Assembly: GCA_029959605.1 (NCBI GenBank)
Contig: JASCOC010000007.1
Coordinates: 109,844-173,843, forward strand
Direction: 5' to 3'
Length of the DNA stretch: 64,000 nt
From: Lysobacteraceae bacterium PS02340
GTDB taxonomy: Bacteria > Pseudomonadota > Gammaproteobacteria > Xanthomonadales > Xanthomonadaceae
The position numbers were made by a program, and so were the translations under genes. Below the pieces are notes generated by a model that did not search any database, had not been told where the DNA came from, and saw only the letters and a program-made list of their open reading frames with translations. Below, piece by piece: positions 56,842 through 64,000 of the stretch; the first letter of the stretch is position 1, and each line of letters opens with the position of its first letter.

Positions 56842-58977
56842 ATGGAGGTAACCGCGTCGCGTGCGATGCCCGGCCACGGCTGGGTGCTGACGGCATGCCT
56901 GCTGCTCCTGATGGGCCTGTTCGCGGCGCTGGTGTCCGCCACCCAACTGCGACCCGGCGAGATCCGCCCGATCGAGATCGGGACGCCCTCCGATGGCGTG
57001 GTCGAGCTGCGCTTCGAACTGCCGGCCGAGGCAACGACGCGCTGGGCGCTGTGGTTCCCGCGCGAGCCGGTGAACCGGCTGCAGCTGGTCGCCGCCGATG
57101 GTTGGTGCAGCGAGGCGCTCGACTTCTTCAGCGTGGGCGCCGACGAGGGCATCCTGCCGGCCGGCTACGCGTTCCTGCTGCCGCGCAACGCGCACGGTCC
57201 GATGGTGATCGAGGCCGAGATCGATGGCGGTCTGCACGGCAGCCTGCGCCCGGTGCTGGCCCAGGCGACCGACATCCGCCGGGTCGAACGCTCCGGGGTC
57301 GCGCTGGCAGGCGCCGTCTATGGCGGTCTGCTGACCCTGGCCGCGCTGGCGCTCGCTCTGGCCTATGCCTCGCGTGACCGGCTGTTCATCGGTCTGTTCG
57401 GTTTCACTGTCGCGCTGGTGCTGCTGCTGCAGGCGATGAACGGTCATCTGTACGGGCTGCCGGGCGTGCGGTTCTTCGGCCTGTGGCAGCTGCAGGGCCT
57501 GTCAGCGCTGACGCTGGTGCACGCGGCCGCCGCGCTGTGGCTGATCGAGGCCTACACGATGCGCGGGCGCCGCTATCGCCACGCGCGCCTGGTGCGCGGC
57601 GTCGGTATCGGGCTGATCGCGCTGGCAGCGCTGTTCCTGCTCAATCTGCCGTGGCTGGCGCAGGTCTCCCAGGCGCTGAGCGCCGTCGGCTGGACGCTCG
57701 CCGGCATCGCCGTCTTCGGCATGCTGGCCGACGCGGCGCGGCGCGGGGTCTCCATGGCCTGGGGGCTGACGGTGGCGACCGCATTGATGGTGCTGACCGG
57801 CGTGTGGGTCGCGCTGGCGCGACACGGTCTGGCGCCCGACGGCCCGCTGCTGCATTACGGCTACCAGGGGGCCGCGGTGGCCTTCGCGCTGCTGCTCGCA
57901 CTCGCGCTGACCCATCGCATCGGCGACTACCGCGACCAGCGCGACCAGGACCGGCTCGCCCGCCAGGACACCGAGCGGAAGATGCGTCGCGAGGCCGCGC
58001 GCGCGGATCTGTCGACCGCCCTGCAGACCCAGCTCAACGGGCTCGATCCGGGCGAGATTCCGTGGCAGGGCTTCCGACTGCTGATGGACCACCTGCTGCC
58101 GCTCGTGCCCACCCAGTCCTGCATCGCGGTGTTGCGCGGCTACCAGGGCCGCGACCATCTGCTGGTCGAGCCGTCGGATGCATTGCCGTCGGTCGAACAC
58201 GAGGTCAACCGGCGCGGGCTGATCCTGCGCCGGCAGGCGACCGCCGGTCTGGCCCTGCAGCAGCCGGTGCGTCCGTCCGCGGGCGGGCCGGTCGTGGCCA
58301 TGGAAGCGCTGATTCCGTTCCAGGTGCGCGCGCCGGGCTGGGGCGTGCTGCTGCTGCGCCGCGCCGGCGGCGAAGGCTTCACGACCGACGAGATGTCGGT
58401 GATCGGCGAACTCGCGCGCGTGGTGCAACTGCACGTCGACCAGGCTGCGGCCGCGGTCAAGTTGCGCCGTTCGGCGGAGATCGACGCGCTGACCGGCACG
58501 ATGAACCGCCGCACGATCGACGTCTGGATCGAACGCACCTTCGCCGAAGCCGAGCGCAGCGGCCGGCCGGTCTCTGTCCTGTTCATCGATCTCGACCACT
58601 TCAAGTCGGTCAACGACCGCTTCGGGCACGCCTGCGGCGACGAATGTCTGCGCGAGGTCTCGACCGCGCTGCGCAGCGTGCTGTCGGAGGCCGACATGTT
58701 CGGGCGCTACGGCGGCGAGGAGTTCATCGCGGTGCTGCCGGGCCGCGACGGCGCCGAGGCACGCGCGCTCGGCGAGCGCATGCGCACCGCGGTCGAGAAC
58801 TGCGAAGTCCGCCATGAAGGCCAGCGCGTGCGGCTGACGGTGAGCATCGGCATCGCCACGCGGCAGCGCGGCGAGGACGAGCCGGCGGCGGCGATCGCCC
58901 GCGCCGACAAGGCGCTGTACGCGGCCAAGCGCCAGGGCCGCAACTGCGTGCAGGTGGCGCCCGCCGTCTTCAGTTGA
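56842..58977 (+). CDS. Diguanylate cyclase, 7TMR-DISM sensor with GGDEF
   Basis: Membrane cyclase of 711 residues. An N-terminal hydrophobic segment and a periplasmic 7TMR-DISM beta-domain (about 30-150) are followed by seven hydrophobic helices (about 155-365), a charged helix ([16 protein letters not shown]), a GAF-like domain (about 400-540) and a GGDEF domain. The active site reads GGEEF at residues 624-628, so c-di-GMP synthesis is expected. The inhibitory I-site RxxD, normally five residues upstream, reads SEAD, so feedback inhibition is probably absent. ATG at 56842 or 56866 could start translation; the second gives 703 residues and has GGAGG about 17 bp upstream. Confidence 0.9.
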   Translation: MEVTASRAMPGHGWVLTACLLLLMGLFAALVSATQLRPGEIRPIEIGTPSDGVVELRFELPAEATTRWALWFPREPVNRLQLVAADGWCSEALDFFSVGADEGILPAGYAFLLPRNAHGPMVIEAEIDGGLHGSLRPVLAQATDIRRVERSGVALAGAVYGGLLTLAALALALAYASRDRLFIGLFGFTVALVLLLQAMNGHLYGLPGVRFFGLWQLQGLSALTLVHAAAALWLIEAYTMRGRRYRHARLVRGVGIGLIALAALFLLNLPWLAQVSQALSAVGWTLAGIAVFGMLADAARRGVSMAWGLTVATALMVLTGVWVALARHGLAPDGPLLHYGYQGAAVAFALLLALALTHRIGDYRDQRDQDRLARQDTERKMRREAARADLSTALQTQLNGLDPGEIPWQGFRLLMDHLLPLVPTQSCIAVLRGYQGRDHLLVEPSDALPSVEHEVNRRGLILRRQATAGLALQQPVRPSAGGPVVAMEALIPFQVRAPGWGVLLLRRAGGEGFTTDEMSVIGELARVVQLHVDQAAAAVKLRRSAEIDALTGTMNRRTIDVWIERTFAEAERSGRPVSVLFIDLDHFKSVNDRFGHACGDECLREVSTALRSVLSEADMFGRYGGEEFIAVLPGRDGAEARALGERMRTAVENCEVRHEGQRVRLTVSIGIATRQRGEDEPAAAIARADKALYAAKRQGRNCVQVAPAVFS

Positions 58978-59045
58978 GGGCTGCCGCAGCTCAAGACCGC
59001 CGCACGGCGCTGCTACGCTGCGCGTCCCCCACGCGAGTCTTTCCG

Positions 59046-59975
59046 ATGCACGACACTCCGGCCGGTCGCGCCGCACTCGCGTGGATGCTGACGGGTGCCG
59101 CGCTGATCGGCACCAACGGCCTGATGGTGCGTCTGGCCGGCACGCCGCCGACGGTCTCGGCCTTCTACCGGATGCTGTTCGCCGGCGTGCTGCTGGCGCT
59201 GTTCGTGCATCTGCGCCGCGACTGGCGCCCGCTGCCGCGACGCATGTGGTGGCTGGCCCTGTTGCCGGCCACCGCGTTCGCCGCCGACCTGTGGCTGTGG
59301 CACCGGAGCATCCTGCTGATCGGCCCGGGCCTGGCGACGCTGCTCGCGAATGCGCAGGTGTTCTTCATGGCGCTGGCCGGCGTGCTGCTGTTCGGCGAGC
59401 GCGTCGGCCTGCGGTTCGTCGCCGGCATCGCGCTGGCGTTCTTCGGCCTGTGGCTGATGCTCGGCGCGGACTGGGCAACGCTGCCGGCCGACTACCGCTG
59501 GGGCGTGTGGCTCGGGCTCGCGACCGGGCTGTGCTACGCGGTTTACAACGTCGGTCTGCGTCACGTGCAGCACGCCGGCAACATCTGCGCGTCGAGCGCA
59601 GCCGTTTCCGCACCGGTGGCCCAGGTGCTCGCGATGGTGTCGCTGCTGTGCGCGGGACTGCTGGGGCTGGCCGGCGTCGCCGAAGGCGTGTCGTTCGCGA
59701 TTCCGACCTGGCAGGCGCTGGGCTGGTTGCTGCTGCTCGCCGCACTCGGCCATTGCCTGAGCTGGATCCTGATCTCGCGTGCGATGCAGCACCTGTCGGT
59801 CGCACTCGTCGGCCTGCTGCTGCTCGTGCAGCCAGTCTGCGCGTTTCTGCTCGACATCCTCGTGCTGCAACGCGAGACCCTGCCGCGCGAATGGCTGGGT
59901 CTGGCTTTCACGCTGGCCGGCATCTTTCTCGCGAGCCTGAAGGGCCGCACACGGATCCCGCAGCAGCGGGTTTGA
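59046..59975 (+). CDS. EamA/DMT-family transporter
   Basis: Drug/metabolite transporter of 309 residues with ten predicted helices in two EamA repeats (about 10-135 and 155-295). Typical features include [42 protein letters not shown] and a second half with [22 protein letters not shown]. Substrate unknown. The ATG at 59046 fits the repeat start; an upstream frame begins inside the intergenic region. Confidence 0.92.
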   Translation: MHDTPAGRAALAWMLTGAALIGTNGLMVRLAGTPPTVSAFYRMLFAGVLLALFVHLRRDWRPLPRRMWWLALLPATAFAADLWLWHRSILLIGPGLATLLANAQVFFMALAGVLLFGERVGLRFVAGIALAFFGLWLMLGADWATLPADYRWGVWLGLATGLCYAVYNVGLRHVQHAGNICASSAAVSAPVAQVLAMVSLLCAGLLGLAGVAEGVSFAIPTWQALGWLLLLAALGHCLSWILISRAMQHLSVALVGLLLLVQPVCAFLLDILVLQRETLPREWLGLAFTLAGIFLASLKGRTRIPQQRV

Positions 59976-60046
59976 CACCTTGGAAGCGGGCGCGGCCGCC
60001 CGCATCCAGAACGCACGGCAATCTGCCGCGACCCGGAGATATCGCG

Positions 60047-60697
60047 ATGCTCGGAATCGGAGCCTGGAAACAGCGTCTGCCGCGGCCCCAGGATGCGCTG
60101 CCCGGTCGCGACACGCCGGTGACGCTGCACAACGCGCACGCGGTGCACGGCCGCCCGCTGCAGGACGCCTTCGAAGGTCTGGAGCAGGTGCAGTTCGGCA
60201 TGGGCTGCTTCTGGGGCGCGGAACGCAAGTTCTGGTCGATGCCGGGTGTGGTCACGACCGCGGTCGGTTACGCCGGCGGCGTGACGCCGAACGCGACGTA
60301 TCGCGAAGTGTGTTCCGGCCAGACCGGCCACACCGAAGTGGTCCTCGTCGTCTACGACCCGGCGCAGGTCGCGTTCGAGACGCTGCTGCAGACCTTCTGG
60401 GAAAGCCACGATCCGACCCAAGGCATGCGCCAGGGCAACGACACCGGCACCCAGTACCGGTCCGCGATCTACTGCACAACGGCTGCGCAGGCCGCGCTGG
60501 CGCATCGCAGCCGCGACGCCTACGCGGCGAAGCTGCAGGCGGCGGGCTATCCGGACATCACCACCGAGATCCTCGACGAGGCGCCGCCGTTCTACTACGC
60601 CGAGAACGAGCACCAGCAGTACCTGCACAAGAATCCCGGCGGGTATTGCGGCATCGGCGGTACGGGCGTGGCCTGCCAGGTCGGCGTGCCGCTCTGA
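60047..60697 (+). CDS. msrA: Peptide methionine sulfoxide reductase MsrA
   Basis: Repairs methionine-S-sulfoxide in proteins, 216 residues (E. coli 212). The catalytic Cys54 lies in [12 protein letters not shown]; the conserved [18 protein letters not shown] and YRSAIYC motifs follow. Resolving cysteines are in [15 protein letters not shown]. It fits the oxidative-stress theme of the oxyR-ahpF genes on the other strand, but it is a separate transcript. A GC hairpin follows the stop. Confidence 0.96.
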   Translation: MLGIGAWKQRLPRPQDALPGRDTPVTLHNAHAVHGRPLQDAFEGLEQVQFGMGCFWGAERKFWSMPGVVTTAVGYAGGVTPNATYREVCSGQTGHTEVVLVVYDPAQVAFETLLQTFWESHDPTQGMRQGNDTGTQYRSAIYCTTAAQAALAHRSRDAYAAKLQAAGYPDITTEILDEAPPFYYAENEHQQYLHKNPGGYCGIGGTGVACQVGVPL

Positions 60698-60713
60698 GTC
60701 GTTGCGGTACACC

Positions 60714-60739
60714 GTGCGGCGCCCGGGTAGGCGCCGCAC
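60714..60739. terminator. Probable bidirectional terminator msrA/rnk
   Basis: A perfect 10-bp stem (60714-60723 with 60730-60739) has a 6-base loop CGGGTA, and its base is extended by ACCG/CGGT. It lies in the 51-bp gap between convergent msrA and the rnk-like gene. No T-tract follows on either strand, so efficiency is uncertain. Confidence 0.5.
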
Positions 60740-60748
60740 GCGGTGCGA

Positions 60749-61171
60749 TCAATGATCGGCGGGCGCGACTTCCAGTACGCGCAGACGCAGGGTGCGACCG
60801 CCGCTGACCGGCCAGTCGATGCGCTGGTCGATCGTCAATCCCAGCAGGGCCGTGCCGACGGGCGCGAGGACTGACACGCGGCCGCTGTCCACGTCCGCTT
60901 CGTGCGGATAGACGAGGGTGAGGGTGTGTCGGGCGCCGGTGGCATCGTCGATGCAGGTCACGCGTGCATGCATGCCGACGGTCGCGTCCGCGGGCGCATC
61001 GTCCGGCAGCAGGTCGGCGCGATCGAGTTCGCGCTGCAGCGCCGCTGCGCCGGGGTGTTGCCGGTGGATCGGTGAAGCGAGCAGCGCGTCGAGGCGCGCG
61101 AGGTCGTGACGGGTCAAACGGATCGACGGGGCGTCGGAGGGCGGCAGGCCGCTGGTGGAGTGCGATGACAT
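60749..61171 (-). CDS. rnk: Rnk-like nucleoside diphosphate kinase regulator
   Basis: GreA/GreB C-terminal FKBP-like domain protein of 140 residues. An N-terminal helical hairpin ([32 protein letters not shown]) precedes the beta domain (VTCIDDATGARHTLTLVYPHEADVDSGRVSVLAPVGTALLGL, read in parts). Rnk binds RNA polymerase in the secondary-channel region and was named for effects on Ndk. It lies 105 bp downstream of oxyR, the position of 'orfX' in the Xanthomonas ahpF-oxyR-orfX cluster; equivalence is not established. Confidence 0.85.
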   Translation of the reverse strand: MSSHSTSGLPPSDAPSIRLTRHDLARLDALLASPIHRQHPGAAALQRELDRADLLPDDAPADATVGMHARVTCIDDATGARHTLTLVYPHEADVDSGRVSVLAPVGTALLGLTIDQRIDWPVSGGRTLRLRVLEVAPADH

Positions 61172-61276
61172 CAGAGTTCCTCGGGTTGGAAGGGCGCTCG
61201 AACGACGCCCATGAGAAAGGCGACGCAGTGCGCCGCCCGGGGTCCATTGTGCCGTGTCCCGCGTACGCGGGAAGAC

Positions 61277-62188
61277 TCAGGCCGCCGCGTGCTCGAACAA
61301 CGCGGGCGGCAGATCGCGCAGCACGCCCGCCAGTTCCAGCAGGAACGCGTGCATGGCCGAGCTGCGGCGCCAGACCAGGGCGATGCGCCGGGTCGGGCGG
61401 GTGTCGCTGAAATCGAGCAGGCGCAGATGCGGCGACGGCGCGACCGGCGGCTTGGTCGCCAGCACCGGCAGCAGCGTCACGCCGACATTCGCGGCGACCA
61501 TCTGCCGCAGCGTTTCCAGACTGGTAGCGCGGAATTCGGCGTGCTCGCCGGCGCCCGACAGACGACAGACATCGAGCGCCTGTTCGCGCATACAGTGGCC
61601 GTCCTCGAGCAGCAGCAGCTTCTGCGACGACAGCTCCTGCAGGCTCAGGCGTTCGCGTGCGGCCAGTGGATGCTGATCGGATACCGCGAGCAGGAACGGT
61701 TCCTCGAACAGGAATTCGGCGTGCAGCGCGTCCTCGTCGACCGGCAACGCGAGGATCGCTGCATCCAGGCGACCGTCGCGCAACCGCGTCAGCAGCACGT
61801 CGCTCTTTTCTTCGACCAGCAGCAGTTCCAGCTGCGGAAACCGCGCGCGCAGCGGTGGTACCGCATGCGGCAGCAGATACGGGCCCAGCGTCGGAAACAG
61901 GCCAAGCCGGATCGAGCCGGCTTCGGGATCCATGCTGCGCCGGGCAAGCGCCTTCATCTGTTCGACGTCGCCGACGATGCGGCGCGCGCGGTCGGCCACC
62001 TGCACGCCGATCGGCGTCAGCATGACCTTGCGTGGTGCGCGTTCGACGAGTGCGACGCCGAGTTCTTCTTCGAGCTTGCGGATCTGCGTCGACAGCGTCG
62101 GCTGGCTGACGAAACACGCGGCCGCGGCGCGGCCGAAATGCCGCTCGTCGGCGAGCGCGACCAGATAGCGCAGGTCGCGCAGGTTCAC
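61277..62188 (-). CDS. oxyR: Hydrogen peroxide-sensing LysR regulator OxyR
   Basis: LysR-type regulator of 303 residues. The N-terminal helix-turn-helix (AADERHFGRAAAACFVSQPTLSTQ region) precedes the sensor domain with Cys199 and Cys208 in LEDGHCMREQALDVC. This is the same spacing and numbering as the peroxide-sensing pair of E. coli OxyR when GTG at 62188 is used as the start; the ATG at 62206 would shift it by six residues. It follows ahpF by 73 bp and is expected to activate ahpF, ahpC and katalase-type genes upon oxidation. Confidence 0.95.
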   Translation of the reverse strand: MNLRDLRYLVALADERHFGRAAAACFVSQPTLSTQIRKLEEELGVALVERAPRKVMLTPIGVQVADRARRIVGDVEQMKALARRSMDPEAGSIRLGLFPTLGPYLLPHAVPPLRARFPQLELLLVEEKSDVLLTRLRDGRLDAAILALPVDEDALHAEFLFEEPFLLAVSDQHPLAARERLSLQELSSQKLLLLEDGHCMREQALDVCRLSGAGEHAEFRATSLETLRQMVAANVGVTLLPVLATKPPVAPSPHLRLLDFSDTRPTRRIALVWRRSSAMHAFLLELAGVLRDLPPALFEHAAA

Positions 62189-62261
62189 GGCGCGCGCTCC
62201 ACGCACGTCCCGGATCGCGCAGGCGATGCAGGAACGTGCAGAGCGCGGGCCGCGCGCGGGA

Positions 62262-63845
62262 TCACGCCGCTTCGGCCTCGGCCGTCTCGACGACCGGCAC
62301 GCGGATCAGGTGGTCGAACGCGCTGAGCGCCGCCGTGGCGCCCTGGCCCATCGCGATGACGATCTGCTTGTAGGGCACTGTCGTCGCATCGCCGGCGGCG
62401 AACACGCCGGGCACCGAGGTCTGGCCGCGGTCGTCGACGATGATCTCGCCACGCGGCGACAGCGCGACTACGCCCTTGAGCCATTCGGTATTGGGCAGCA
62501 GGCCGATCTGCACGAACACACCCTCGAGTTCGACGCGGTGGCTGTCGCCGCCGACGCGGTCGCGGTAGACCAGCGCATTGACCTTCGCGCCGTCGCCGAG
62601 CACTTCGGTCGTCTGCGCGCTGGTCACGATGCGCACGTTCGGCAGGCTGCGCACCTTGCGCTGCAGCACTTCGTCAGCGCGCAGTTGCGCGTCGTATTCG
62701 ATCAGGGTGACGTGGGCGACGATGCCGGCCAGATCGATCGCGGCTTCGACACCGGAATTGCCGCCACCGATCACCGCCACGCGCTTGCCCTTGAACAACG
62801 GGCCGTCGCAGTGCGGGCAATAGGCCACGCCCTTGTTGCGGTACTGGTCTTCGCCGGGCACGCCCATCTGACGCCAGCGGGCGCCGGTCGACAGCACCAC
62901 GGTGCGCGACTTCAGCGACGCGCCGTTCTCGAGCTTGATCTCGACCAGTCCTTCATCGTCGGCGGGCAGCAGCTGCGTCGCGCGCTGCAGGTCCATGACG
63001 TCGACGTCGTACTCGCGCACGTGCTGCTCGAGCGCGGTGGCCATCTTCGGGCCTTCGGTCTCCTTGACCGAGATGAAGTTCTCGATCGCCATCGTGTCCA
63101 GCACCTGGCCGCCGAACCGCTCCGACGCCACGCCGGTGCGGATGCCCTTGCGCGCGGCGTAGATCGCCGCCGCCGCGCCGGCCGGACCGCCGCCGACGAC
63201 GAGCACGTCGAACGGCTTCTTCGCTGCGATCTTGGCCGCTTCGCGCTTGGCCGCGCCGGTGTCGAGCTTGGCGACGATCTGCTCCAGCGTCATGCGGCCC
63301 TGGTCGAACTTCTGGCCGTTGAGAAACACCGTCGGCACCGACATGATCTCGCGCGCCTCGACTTCCGCCTGGAACAGCGCGCCGTCGATCGCCACGTGGC
63401 GGATGCGCGGGTTGAGCACGGCGGCGAGGTTCAACGCCTGCACCACGTCCGGGCAGTTCTGGCACGACAGCGAGTAATAGGTCTCGAACAGGTAGTCGCC
63501 ATCGAGCGCCGCGACCTGCTCGATCGTGTCCTTGGCCGCCTTCGACGGATGGCCGCCGACCTGCAGCAGCGCCAGCACCAGCGAGGTGAACTCGTGCCCC
63601 ATCGGCAGGCCGGCGAAGCGCACATCGATGTCCGTGCCCGGCGAGGTCAGTGCGAACGAAGGCGTGCGTGCATCGGTGCCGGCGGTGTCGACGGTGATCT
63701 TCGCGCTCGCATCTTTCAGGTCTTCGAGCAGCGACAGCAGCTCGCGCGACTTCGCGCCGTCGTCGACCGACGCCACGATGTGGATCGGGCGCACCGCGCG
63801 CTCCAGATAGGCCTTCAACTGCGCCTTGAGATCGGCTTCCAACAT
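62262..63845 (-). CDS. ahpF: Alkyl hydroperoxide reductase subunit F
   Basis: Flavoprotein disulfide reductase of 527 residues that passes electrons from NADH to AhpC. The N-terminal double thioredoxin-fold domain carries the redox pair Cys128/Cys131 ([10 protein letters not shown]). FAD and NADH sites follow ([21 protein letters not shown] and [19 protein letters not shown]), and the second redox pair is in [11 protein letters not shown]. ahpC is expected just beyond the window edge. It forms a cluster with oxyR downstream. Confidence 0.97.
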   Translation of the reverse strand: MLEADLKAQLKAYLERAVRPIHIVASVDDGAKSRELLSLLEDLKDASAKITVDTAGTDARTPSFALTSPGTDIDVRFAGLPMGHEFTSLVLALLQVGGHPSKAAKDTIEQVAALDGDYLFETYYSLSCQNCPDVVQALNLAAVLNPRIRHVAIDGALFQAEVEAREIMSVPTVFLNGQKFDQGRMTLEQIVAKLDTGAAKREAAKIAAKKPFDVLVVGGGPAGAAAAIYAARKGIRTGVASERFGGQVLDTMAIENFISVKETEGPKMATALEQHVREYDVDVMDLQRATQLLPADDEGLVEIKLENGASLKSRTVVLSTGARWRQMGVPGEDQYRNKGVAYCPHCDGPLFKGKRVAVIGGGNSGVEAAIDLAGIVAHVTLIEYDAQLRADEVLQRKVRSLPNVRIVTSAQTTEVLGDGAKVNALVYRDRVGGDSHRVELEGVFVQIGLLPNTEWLKGVVALSPRGEIIVDDRGQTSVPGVFAAGDATTVPYKQIVIAMGQGATAALSAFDHLIRVPVVETAEAEAA

Positions 63846-63916
63846 GGCAACGCTCCTGAGGACGGGTGGGGGCGTCCGCGACGCACCGGCGAAGCGGGCA
63901 TCGGAACCGGGGGAGA

Positions 63917-63964
63917 GGGGTGGACCGCAGCCGGCGGGGGAGGAGACCGGCTGCGGTCCACCCC
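63917..63964. repeat. Perfect 18-bp inverted repeat upstream of ahpF
   Basis: Arms 63917-63934 and 63947-63964 are perfect reverse complements with a 12-base loop, about 70 bp before the ahpF ATG. On the minus strand it lies before ahpF and could be the terminator or attenuator of the gene further upstream (expected ahpC). The right arm runs directly into the suspicious window end, so part of it may be artefactual. Confidence 0.6.
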
Positions 63965-64000
63965 CCACCCCCCGGGGGGGGGTGGGGGGGGGGGGCGCGC
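63961..64000. other. C/G homopolymer fold-back at the window end
   Basis: The last 40 bases read C6-A-C6 followed by G9-T-G12 and CGCGC, nearly the reverse complement of itself. Such a fold-back joined to a hairpin is typical of a contig end at a GC-rich stem. It should not be treated as biological sequence without raw reads. Confidence 0.7.

Noticed and set aside
63961..64000. C-run/G-run at the end considered as a telomere-like or G-quadruplex element
   Set aside because: Nearly self-complementary homopolymers exactly at the window end are best explained by a sequencing or assembly fold-back.

Overview
The window is about 64 kb of uniformly GC-rich chromosomal DNA (roughly 70% by eye). It is densely coding, with most neighbouring genes overlapping by 1-10 bp. 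Gene content and order point to a gammaproteobacterium of the Xanthomonadales (Lysobacter/Luteimonas/Xanthomonas relatives). Supporting marks are gshB-tonB next to a pilGHIJ-chpA cluster, the lptD-surA-pdxA-rsmA-apaG-apaH operon, ahpF-oxyR, and short intergenic inverted repeats of the kind common in that group. The genus is an inference. I found no tRNA, rRNA, CRISPR array, insertion sequence or prophage. The last 40 bases are a C/G homopolymer fold-back that looks like a contig-end artefact.

Layout. 1-5.3 kb: 3' end of mrcB (PBP1b), a lipoprotein, the yoaA helicase, tsaB and a signal peptidase I. 5.3-7.4 kb: an intergenic inverted-repeat element, then gshB and a TonB-like protein on the minus strand. 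7.5-19.6 kb: the type IV pilus Pil-Chp chemosensory operon (pilG, pilH, pilI, pilJ, a 2181-residue chpA/pilL kinase, a CheB-like protein lacking its catalytic residues, and a CheW-like protein). 19.7-25.2 kb: rsmE, bioA, nudE, cysQ, mazG and three small membrane proteins. 25.4-31.1 kb: a two-component system followed by a MacA-like adaptor with a Spy/LTXXQ-like insert and a split MacB-type ABC exporter, closed by a strong terminator. 31.1-33.5 kb: a secreted subtilisin and an SGNH-hydrolase lipoprotein. 33.7-37.7 kb: dgkA, a TerC protein, lgt, thyA, a lipoprotein and folA. 37.7-45.5 kb (minus): the lptD-surA-pdxA-csaA-rsmA-apaG-apaH envelope/RNA operon plus a DUF1287 gene. 45.6-47.8 kb (minus): a putative btuM-like B12 transporter, a cob(I)alamin adenosyltransferase and a histone-deacetylase-like hydrolase. 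47.9-50.6 kb: two ubiquinone hydroxylases and a small membrane protein. 50.6-56.6 kb (minus): DUF808 protein, coiled-coil membrane protein, rlmM, deaminase, cysteine-rich lipoprotein, membrane protein and glnS. 56.8-60.7 kb: a 7TMR-DISM/GGDEF cyclase, an EamA transporter and msrA. 60.7-63.8 kb (minus): rnk-like gene, oxyR and ahpF, the peroxide response.

The points most worth a second look are: (1) the Pil-Chp locus has no pilK methyltransferase and its CheB homologue has lost the esterase serine and histidine, so methylation-based adaptation appears lost; (2) a roughly 185-residue Glu/Arg/Ala-rich helix sits between Hpt domains of ChpA; (3) the BtuM-like/adenosyltransferase/deacetylase operon; (4) the LTXXQ-like insertion in the MacA-like adaptor; (5) a lower-GC patch inside the lptD barrel region. 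No completely novel multi-gene system is evident; most of the window is core genome.
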